Positions 57,701 to 64,000 of a stretch of DNA of 64,000 nucleotides are shown here, piece after piece. The number at the start of each line of letters is the position of its first letter. The stretch's first letter is position 1. This stretch comes from Pachyseris speciosa (Eukaryota; Cnidaria; Anthozoa; Scleractinia; Pachyseridae). The notes under the pieces were generated by a model. The model was not told where the DNA came from. It worked only from the letters and a program-made list of their open reading frames with translations, and did not search any database. The position numbers and the translations under genes were made by a program. The DNA lies in contig JAEMWC010000104.1 of assembly GCA_016490735.1 (NCBI GenBank), forward strand, positions 705,001-769,000, written 5' to 3'.

Positions 57701-60700
57701 CCACCCTCTTAATACAGGATGTGATCGTTCCTCGATAGCTAACAGAGTGGGAGAAATATTTTAAGTACGCATAAATTTTAGGCTTACCATAGTCAGAGAG
57801 AGTGCAAAGGTGAGCAAACGAAACAAGCATGTCCAAAACACTGACGAGCTCAGCAAGTTTGTACAAGCAACCCATGTGCTCTCGGATTTCACCCAGAAGC
57901 TCAGATACAACACTGTTCTTAGAGAAAAAATAATAGGGGTGTAAGCATTTTTGTTTTAGGTCTGATAAAGAACTTGTTATTATTTTCTTGGAAAAAAATT
58001 GCTCACACGTTGGTCATGAGGTAAATTTCGTTCAAAGACTCTTTGATTCTGTCTGCAAAAGATCATAAAGGAGGATTTGAGCTTGAACTTAAAGAATTAT
58101 TCATAAAATGATAAAAAGAATAGTTACAGGTATTACTTACCATTTAGTTTTATCTGAAATCATGCAGGTAGAGAAAACGATCAGATTAGAACAAAACAAA
58201 GTATCTGTATCAAAAATAACACTACAACTATACCAGCTTAGTTACTATATTACAAGAGAAGTATGTATATTAGCTGCCAGCCAGGAACAGCCAGCCTACT
58301 AAATAATCAGTGATCTATTAAAGATACAGTGATACTACTAGTTGTAAAGTTCTGGTTTTTAGTTCAGAATAATTATGCATACGGAACATATGTTCGAAAG
58401 TTCTTAACTTTATTACTCGACCGTGTCCCAGTGCATTCACGTCTAGCCAGAATTCTGAACGTGTTTTGTTTTATTAGTTATCACTCACCAGATCTACTGT
58501 CGTGAAGCTGACCACGCTTCGGACTTTAACTGCTTTTAGAAAGTCACTGGGAAGGGTTTTGAGGTCAATATCTTGATCCTTGTTGAAGTTGAGTTGAACA
58601 AAGAATCCTCTGGTGGCGTTGAAGCCAGTTTTCAGGGGTAGGTTGTGCTTCTCGCCCAACTGCTTGATCATTTCTGCAAATGCGATGCACACAATACACG
58701 ATAGTAATAAGCACAGCCCCGCCCCCCTCCCCCCATACAGAAATGTTCATAGAAAGAGCGTCCGAACTGCATGTGTCCTACTTGGTAATATGACTTAATG
58801 AACTGGTCCAACTAGGAAACAAATACGATAATAATAGACAAAGGGAAACGTTATAGCTGGCATGATCATAAAACTACACGGTTTGGAAACTACACAGTCA
58901 TCATTATGAAGCGTGAGCCAATAAAGCCCCTACATCCACCACCCAGTCCCTGTCCTCGCCTTATTACTGGCTACTCCTTCAACGAGGATCCTCTGCATTA
59001 TCTGTGTTTATTATTATTTTTTGTTGCATTATCTGAGTTACTGAATAAGGACGTTTTTTTGACAAGAAAATAAAAACGTTTCTATTCAATTTCAAAGAAA
59101 TAGTCATGATAACGATGAAGTTGCATTTAAGAGGAGTCCATAGTAAGCATTGTTTTAATTGCCCGAAGGTGGTCCAGAGCTCTAGAGTATTTAAGTGGTT
59201 ATTTAAGATGGATATTAAAGGTGAGTTTCTTCTGCAAAGGACTATGCTGTGAAGAGAGGTCTCGTGACTTCCCGATTCACTGACCAGTAATGTCGTCAAC
59301 AATCTCCGTATAGGTTCTTCTTGCCACGTCCAGAAGACCTGTCGAAAATTAACGAAATACTCAGATAAAGTATATGACACAAAAAGTATAAAACATTCAT
59401 TACACTAACTGTTCATCGCAGTTGCATGTGGAGTATAACACGAATACACAATTTGCTTGTTCCATTACAGTCAATCAGTGAGATATGCTCCTGGTACAAA
59501 AATGTACTAGCGTAACAGGTGGATTGATTTCAGCGAATTATCAAGTTCAATGAATTTAAGGCCTTCTGAGAAGCATGTACAGACAAACACCGTAGGTTTT
59601 TATCAGTGAATAAAAATATATATATAAGTTAAAAGAGACTGATTGGATACAAAAATGTATTGAAGGGAACCTAATACTCTGGGTTTTCCGCAGTTAAAGC
59701 AGGATCAACGACGCATAACATCCGTAAACCGTTTGAAAATTCTGATTCGAAAGGTCAGCTTGATATTAGAAATCAATCTGCCCAGAAACGAGTATTTCAA
59801 TATGAATACAACGTAAATTTGTACTAACCGTTTATGTGAGGCTTTCGTCCAGAAACGTTTTCAAAGTTTTTAATAATCGAGAAAGAAAAAAGAAAAGAAA
59901 TTAGAATTAGTATATTACAATTTCTTTGAACCTTCTGGAGAAAGATTGTGATAAAGAACAAGGAAAATGCCTGTGATAATCACCATATAATCACAGACTA
60001 TCTAATTAATGTCCATACACTGTAGTACCAAACCGTTTTTTAGTCTAATCCGAAAACCAATTTAGTGGCAAACAGCACGATCTTCAGTTGTTAGGAAGTT
60101 TCAAATATTCAGTCCAAAGCTTTTTCACCCTTAGCATACCTTATTATAGGAAATTAACGATGCACGTTGACAACGCGAAGAAAATTTACGTTACACAAAA
60201 TTAACGCGAATTTTTCAAAAGTTTGGTTTACATACATCAAATTAACACGAAATTTGCGAAAACAATGTGCGCCATAGAGGTGACAGTGCAGTGGGAGGAA
60301 ACGGATCAATACGAAGACCAGTCGAAAGACATTTTGAACTCATTTCTTAAAGAAAAACTGTCAGATAGTGATTACGAGGCGTTGATAGAGGAGCTATGAG
60401 CAAACGAGGTTTTGTTATTGAAATAAAGGTGCTGTAAAACAACGATGTAAAATAATGTGATTTAAATTAACATCGTCGTAAATTAAGATGCATTAAATTG
60501 ACTTGATTTTTTCAAAAGCGCGTTCATGAAGTGCATCGTTAATTTCCTGTAATGAGTTACTTTGAAAGAGCAACGACTACACGAGATGAATTGTTGCCAG
60601 ATTATTTTCATTGTCATTTTGCGAGATATTTTGCCCGTATAATAAAAATGGTGCGCTTGTAAAGGAACGTTAAGCAAAAACCTTGGAAAGTTGTATTTGT

Positions 60701-63700
60701 TCACCCACCTACAAAGGGGAGAGGGGGTGTTTAATCAAGTCCAGAAACAACGGGTATGGATTTTGAAATAATCACGAAGATTGGGGAGACCTCACAGAGA
60801 AAAAAACTAGTTTTTCATCGCAAAGAAGCCCAAATACCGGAAGCCATTTGGGAAATTGATTTATTATAACTGTAAATCAACATAGTCCAATGGAAGAACG
60901 TCAAAGAAGAATGAAATTGACATCAATACCTTGACGGCAAAGCACTTTTGGGTCCTCATGTTGAGAGTTCCTTTCTGATACCGAGTATCATCGTGAATAA
61001 CCGTTTGAATCCTCTCTATAATAGTCGCGAACCTGCTGTCATTGAGAGACTGAGATACATACCGCAAATTACTTTCATTAGTTCAACTCTGTAATAATCT
61101 AAAATTCAAAATGAACACGATGTTCCTTAAGTAAAAAAATATAGATTGTATTGGAAAACATTTTGATGACAGTAGGTTCACACCAAAAACTGAACTGTCT
61201 CAGTGTTAACTCCCACCAGGCGTCCATGACTACTCATTTGCGTTCAACGTACAAATTTGATGTGCATTTTGCATGCGCGATATATTAATTAAACGGTGTT
61301 AATTCTTTGCAGCATTTACTGAAATAAATAAACTATCTCCTCTAAAACTTCCATACTATGCGCGAACTGGCAAATCGTGAAAGAAATCTACAAAAATGTA
61401 AAGGGTAACCCTATGGTGGGTTGAATTCTCATTCAGGTCGTTGGTCCACCTGTGCCTTGACCTCTTATCCAAGCAAATCAATTACAAATCAAACATATAC
61501 TCCCACAACTCAGTTACCTCGTAATAAGCCTTAAAGAGCTCTGCCTCTGTGTCCTTGAGGGCCTCTCTCAGAGGCTCAACCAGTTCCAGAGTGTGCTTTA
61601 AATAGATAACGGTAGTAATCTTGGATTCTGCAGTTTTGACTGTTTCTTGTTTGGGAATTTGAACGCACATGGAAGTTAGATGGTCAACATCCAAGAATCG
61701 TCCTATCACTAACAAAATGGGAAAGTTAAATTCACCAGAAGTTACTTTGCTTGCTGTTTACTTTACTCTAGCATTTGTAATTTAACAACAGCAAACTGAT
61801 ATAAACAACAGCAACTACGACGACAAATGCATCAACAACACCATCACAGGAACAAATACGAGCATACGATCAAGAATAGTTTCAACTAGCCTTATGCAAA
61901 TCTAATTTCTTAGAAAAGATATTTAACTTACCGGATTGCAATCCATAGAAAAGCTCCTGAATAAAGGAATGAATGTATGAATGAATGAATGAATGAATGA
62001 AAGAAAGAATGAAAAAATGAATGAATGAATGAATGAATGAATGAATGAATGACTGTCTTCATCATTTAAAAGTACAAGATCGGACGGCTATCAAGGGGAT
62101 TAAGTACAAGCGTACAACCCACATTTCTTTTTATTGCCCCATCGCTCTCCAACTTCCTTCATCAACAGAAAACACCAAGTGCTCTGTGAACAGGACTGGT
62201 AATCTATTGGCTATTAGTCTAAACCTACTAGCGTTCTATCACGAATGCCGTTTTCTGATTGGTTACGCTACTTGCTATCTATTCTGTGATAGATAGTGAG
62301 TAGCGGCTGTCAACAAAATGGCGCCCGCTTCTTGGCGTTTTCGAAGTGTCTGTGAGGAGAATTTTGATAATTTACTTGTTTAGTTTTGAACGACTAGTAG
62401 ATTTATACTAAATCAATTATTAGATTATTCGCTCTCGATTTCTATGCGTGATAGCTGATTGGGGCTGCGCCCTCATCAGCTATCACGCGATAGAAATCAA
62501 GAGCGAATAATCTAATTGTTAATTATCAAACCAAATTAAACTTCACATATCAATCCAGAAAACATATAAACCAAAATTACTCCACCTCCTTGTCCGTCAA
62601 TTCTGGAAAAGAAAAAAAAAATAGGTGGTAACTACTGAATTAAATATCATACTATACGCTGGATATTAAAGACAAGGACATGCATGCTTCGTGGCTCCGT
62701 CTGTAACCTACGTGGACTCACTAATGGCACTTGAAAACAATATTCAGTATGGTATAGAGACACACCTGCTATGCAGTCCAGGCGTACGTTTACAGTGTCT
62801 TCATCTGGGAGAAAGAGACAGAAGGAACGTAGATGTTGAGACTGCTAGAAAATGTACTTTGTACACCAAGTAAACCTAACAACATCAATTTGTGGGAACC
62901 ATTTATTCATCTTTCAAATGATGCCATCCCTCCATTCCTCCCTCTCTCCCTCCCTCCATCCATCCATCCATCCATCCATCCATCCATCCATCCATCCACC
63001 CATCCATCCATCCACCCATCCATCCATCCATCCATCCATCCATCCATCCAAGACGACTGAATTGATGTTCAGCTTTACCTCGCACTCGATCCTTTCATCG
63101 ATTTGTCAAAATACCATACATCAGTGTGTCAATTTTTAAACTCGGCGAGTATTGAAGTTTAATGAACTTACCACATGGAGGTTGAAGAACATTTGATCTC
63201 AAAAGACGAGCTGTAAAAATTAAAGAAATCACAGCAAAGACTTAACTAATTCACTTCTTACACCCAGTGGGTAAATTTGTTTCAAAAGGCGTACGCCTAC
63301 ATACTCTAAGTTAGTGATACTGATTCAAGAATTTCATGTTACAGTGTACCTCCTCCAGAAGTCTTGGTGTGGTTTAAAACTCCGTAAAGGCAGTGGACGC
63401 TTTTAGGGTCTCTGGCATTCTGAATTAGTTCCAAGTTTTTAGCTGTGGATGCATCTGTAACATTGAACAAAGCGCTTTCTTGAGACAATTGAAACTTATT
63501 CAAAGTTCTAAATTCGGCGGTTCAAAGTGAGATAAGCTTACTTCAGAATTAGCATCAAATTTGAATTCACCGGTTTACAGATTCCGATGTGGATTGCATT
63601 AGTGTTTTTAATGCTCTATTTTACATATACGGACTGAGAGGGAGAAATCTCTCATAATAGTACATATTACTTAACAGAACTGCCAGTAGTTCCGTGTCTC

Positions 63701-63863
63701 ACTGGAATCTCACTCCATGAATCATACCTTAGAGCAAGGTTGAGACAAATAAGACAAATGCCTTACCTATAATTGCAGTCTTCTCACTTCCTTTGAAGAC
63801 GACTTTGACGGAACCAGGAGCGTAAACAATATTCTGTATAAACTCCACATACTTAAGCAGTGC
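43891..63863 (-). CDS. MSH4: MSH4, meiotic MutS homologue (5' end off the right edge)
   Basis: MSH4 pairs with MSH5 as a clamp on Holliday-junction intermediates in meiotic crossover formation (family knowledge). Exons (high to low): 63767-63863, 63350-63454, 63172-63210, 62766-62804, 62586-62602, 61932-61956, 61518-61708, 60930-61049, 59829-59841, 59285-59338, 58489-58673, 58141-58153, 58007-58052, 57788-57912, 53339-53433, 52749-52796, 51957-52124, 51513-51539, 51298-51343, 49539-49603, 49331-49401, 49192-49210, (one missing), 45508-45581, 44900-44988, 43891-44064. All splice phases agree. Residues such as [10 protein letters not shown] and [12 protein letters not shown] mark MSH4 rather than other MutS homologues. 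About 648 codons seen against 936 in the human protein; the N-terminal quarter is outside. Confidence 0.95.
45767..45921. repeat. hairpin MITE (AGTGCAATTTGGAATAAATA arms)
   Basis: GAGTGCAATTTGGAATAAAT on the left pairs with ATTTATTCCAAATTGCAC on the right. Further matching words (AATAATATACATGAAAAAAT) occur inverted near 46.6 kb, suggesting a larger foldback. Inside an MSH4 intron. Confidence 0.75.
47050..47120. repeat. 20-bp minisatellite inside the TTAA element
   Basis: About 3.5 units of GAAGATTTCCGAAGACTACC with small changes. Confidence 0.8.
47421..48640 (-). pseudogene. decayed NHL-repeat-like ORF carried by the TTAA element
   Basis: The main open frame (47703-48575, 290 codons) has NHL beta-propeller-like words: [11 protein letters not shown] and [20 protein letters not shown]. 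The preceding blade ([19 protein letters not shown]) is in another frame around 48530-48570. After 47703 the sequence goes on in a second frame ([14 protein letters not shown]) and then a third, acidic one ([17 protein letters not shown]). So it has at least two frameshifts. A predicted helical region lies in the middle. Function unknown. Confidence 0.65.
49102..49130 (-). CDS. MSH4: candidate for the missing MSH4 exon
   Basis: The exon between 49192 and 45581 must enter in phase 0 and leave in phase 2. This 29-bp stretch (acceptor CTGATTAG, donor GTAAGC) fits and codes SLALRIERA(N), but resembles the human segment poorly. Confidence 0.25.
49192..49210 (-). CDS. MSH4: MSH4 19-bp microexon
   Basis: Between TTTTGCAG and GTAATG; completes N and codes LHFKIQ, following ..LYPNVE of the exon at 49331-49401. 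Confidence 0.85.
49192..53433 (-). CDS. MSH4: MSH4 ATPase-domain exons (eight)
   Basis: 53339-53433 ([20 protein letters not shown]), 52749-52796 (LLLITGPNM), 51957-52124 ([20 protein letters not shown]..). The Walker A motif GPNM/SGKST is split by the intron that holds the 52.2-kb MITE. Then 51513-51539, 51298-51343 (Walker [11 protein letters not shown]), 49539-49603 ([15 protein letters not shown]), 49331-49401 ([12 protein letters not shown] with the conserved His) and 49192-49210. The donor after 51957 is the weak GTCATT. Confidence 0.95.
49790..50640. repeat. composite foldback with inner 95-bp palindrome
   Basis: Outer words ATCAAACAAATGCCCAGTCA (49802) and its inverse near 50610-50635; inside, 50338-50440 is a near-perfect hairpin (GGAGAGGATTCAGAGCCACC / GGTGGATCTGAATCC). 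Lies in an MSH4 intron. Confidence 0.7.
51513..51539 (-). CDS. MSH4: MSH4 27-bp microexon
   Basis: Nine codons MKEINYIIQ between TTTTCAG and GTGTGT; matches the MKEIAYIL segment of the family. Confidence 0.9.
52171..52696. repeat. ~525-bp hairpin MITE in the Walker A intron of MSH4
   Basis: CCTTTTGCCCTTCGTTAACA on the left is the near inverse of TGTTAATGAAGGGCAAAAGG on the right; the arms pair over about 250 bp (for example ATAACACTGTCGTTTA / TAAACGACAGTGTTAT). Confidence 0.85.
54500..54660. repeat. G-run-headed repeat
   Basis: A run of about 18 G, then TACTTGACCCACGTTTGGG and CCCTG.TT.GGACAA words. 57030-57215 is a related head in reverse orientation (..GGGGAGTACCCCCCTACC). Confidence 0.55.
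54683..54808. repeat. hairpin MITE (ACAATTATTCCATGAGCC arms)
   Basis: ACAATTATTCCATGAGCCCG pairs with CGAATGGAATAATTGT across GGCGCGTAGCGCC; ~126 bp in all. Confidence 0.85.
54959..55271. mobile_element. MITE with minisatellite arms and 9-bp target duplication
   Basis: The arms start GGTCGGTACATTTCACTGAC and contain runs of GGACTACC..ATGGACT units, mirrored on the right. CAAATTACA flanks both sides (54950-54958, 55272-55280). An 8-9 bp duplication fits hAT or Mutator-like elements. Confidence 0.85.
55650..56051 (-). pseudogene. KIAA1958/Crypton-like N-terminal fragment
   Basis: Exon 1 starts [19 protein letters not shown] and, after a one-base shift, goes on [12 protein letters not shown] with donor GTACAT. 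Exon 2 follows acceptor TTGTTACAG (55820): [12 protein letters not shown], then [20 protein letters not shown] and [12 protein letters not shown]. This is the N-terminal module of KIAA1958-like proteins, derived from Crypton tyrosine recombinases. Where the family reads SIRAAIDRFL the sequence diverges, and no catalytic domain follows. Family assigned from memory. Confidence 0.6.
56379..56436. repeat. tight hairpin with 9-nt loop at the repeat border
   Basis: CTCCAG..GCGGCGCGA (24 bp) and its inverse (25 bp; one extra A in a homopolymer) flank ATCATGCGG. The outer part, AAGGCTCTCCAGTTTTTT, also recurs inverted at 57001-57028, beyond the ribozyme repeat. Confidence 0.85.
56599..56643 (-). ncRNA. 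hammerhead ribozyme of the 254-bp repeat
   Basis: GCCATG-CTGATGA-GGCCT..AGGCC-GAAA-CAGCTGTC-CATGGC. Stem I is a perfect 6 bp, stem II 5 bp with an AACA loop. Helix III is 2 bp (AC/GU) with an AGCU loop. All core bases are present; predicted cleavage falls after the C before CATGGC. Unlike the PLE ribozymes it has no extra base after CUGAUGA. Confidence 0.9.
56851..56878 (+). ncRNA. hammerhead remnant, plus-strand copy
   Basis: GCCATG-CCGATGA-GGCCTAACAAG, then a deletion. CUGAUGA reads CCGAUGA and the GAAA side is gone, so inactive. Confidence 0.7.
57788..63863 (-). CDS. MSH4: MSH4 core/lever/clamp exons (fourteen)
   Basis: From right to left: [18 protein letters not shown].., [82 protein letters not shown].., [19 protein letters not shown].., [37 protein letters not shown].., [19 protein letters not shown] and [33 protein letters not shown]. 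The order and spacing follow the human protein. Confidence 0.95.
58141..58153 (-). CDS. MSH4: MSH4 13-bp microexon (IKLN)
   Basis: ATAAAACTAAATG between TTTCAG and GTAAGT. Needed to restore phase between 58489 and 58052, and codes the IK.N found in the family. Confidence 0.85.
59829..59841 (-). CDS. MSH4: MSH4 13-bp microexon (PHIN)
   Basis: CCTCACATAAACG between ACGAAAG and GTTAGT. Joins FAVK to GLLDV in phase, as SNINEFLD does in human MSH4. Confidence 0.85.
60200..60560 (+). repeat. dispersed element with short coding-like stretch (copy 2)
   Basis: Uninterrupted relative of the 640-1470 repeat. The frame from about 60270 reads [20 protein letters not shown] and ends in [12 protein letters not shown] and a stop at 60398. 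Inside an MSH4 intron. Confidence 0.5.
61932..61956 (-). CDS. MSH4: MSH4 25-bp microexon (ELFYGLQS)
   Basis: Between TTATTCAG and GTAAGT; matches ELFFGLQS of human MSH4. Confidence 0.92.
61968..62052. repeat. (GAAT)n microsatellite
   Basis: About 20 GAAT units with a few GAAA interruptions, close to the 25-bp exon. Confidence 0.95.
62417..62518. repeat. hairpin MITE (TTATTCGCTC..GATTTCTAT arms)
   Basis: AGATTATTCGCTCTCGATTT pairs with AAATCAAGAGCGAATAATCT. The central CTCATCAGC is not a hammerhead. Confidence 0.85.
62586..62602 (-). CDS. MSH4: MSH4 17-bp microexon (ELTDKE)
   Basis: Between TTTTCCAG and GTGGAG; with its neighbours gives [14 protein letters not shown], like ELLQDEELFFGLQS in human. 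Confidence 0.88.
62935..63050. repeat. (CCAT)n microsatellite
   Basis: About 24 CCAT units preceded by CCCT units. Confidence 0.95.
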
Positions 63864-64000
63864 CTGTACAATATTCAATTTCGCTACGTCATTGTAGTAT
63901 TTGTAATTAAAATTTAAGGCATTGTACTATCTCTCCCGCACAAGGACGAAAACTAAAGGGGTACTGTCATGTCAATTATTACTATAAGTTTGTACCAGTA

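Larger units (their letters stand above)
53789..57708. mobile_element. 3.9-kb composite element with GAGGGTGGTAAAGGG ends
   Basis: Terminal repeats GAGGGTGGTAAAGGG / CCCTTTACCACCCTC, each bordered by TTAATA. Subterminal TTTCACATTTCACGG-type words repeat at both ends. It fills most of the MSH4 intron between 53433 and 57788 and holds the other elements listed from 54.5 to 57.2 kb. TTAATA could be a duplication, or TTAA plus chance. Confidence 0.65.

Noticed and set aside
62455..62500. CTGATGAGGGC on the minus strand
   Set aside because: No GAAA or helix III follows; it is the loop side of a hairpin MITE.
62852..63139. 95-codon Ser/His/Pro/Ile-rich frame
   Set aside because: Translation of the (CCAT)n repeat.

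Overview
This is eukaryotic, intron-rich, AT-rich DNA from an animal, most likely a cnidarian (probably a stony coral). That placement is inferred from tRNA-headed SINEs of a kind common in cnidarians, many small hairpin elements, Penelope-like retroelements with hammerhead ribozymes, and the two host genes. No search was run. Nearly all real coding sequence is in short spliced exons; the only long ORFs belong to mobile elements.

Left third (1-25.8 kb): an Amt-family ammonium transporter gene on the minus strand. Common exons 2-7 lie between 6816 and 1577, and the 3' end runs off the left edge. Upstream there are three separate first coding exons (12.2, 19.0 and 25.5 kb), about 6.5-6.8 kb apart. 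All end in the same splice phase and can join exon 2. Each has its own related promoter-like block (a TATA-like CATATAGACTTTGAC box and a CACGTGA). This looks like one transporter body with a choice of promoter and N-terminus. Its introns hold SINEs and hairpin elements; one nested insertion has its empty site elsewhere in the window.

Middle (28-40.5 kb): a cluster of Penelope-like elements (PLEs) from three families (here A, B and C) set among (TA)n arrays. Every copy is 5'-truncated or joined to an inverted copy of itself. Family A forms a near-perfect 2 x 2.7 kb palindrome with a 9-bp centre; one arm has an open 828-codon reverse transcriptase/GIY-YIG ORF and the other a one-base frameshift. 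Seven well-formed hammerhead ribozymes and one degenerate one sit about 127-131 nt after the ORF ends. Right of the cluster is a SINE foldback and more hairpin elements.

Right third (43.9-64 kb): MSH4, the meiotic MutS homologue, on the minus strand, with its 5' end beyond the right edge. I could place 25 exons with matching splice phases, including exons of 13, 13, 17, 19, 25 and 27 bp; one exon is missing or uncertain. Introns carry a 2.06-kb TTAA-flanked element with a decayed NHL-like ORF, a 3.9-kb terminal-inverted-repeat element with a decayed KIAA1958/Crypton-like gene, and a tandem ~254-bp repeat with an intact hammerhead ribozyme (retrozyme-like). The last is perhaps the most novel item here.
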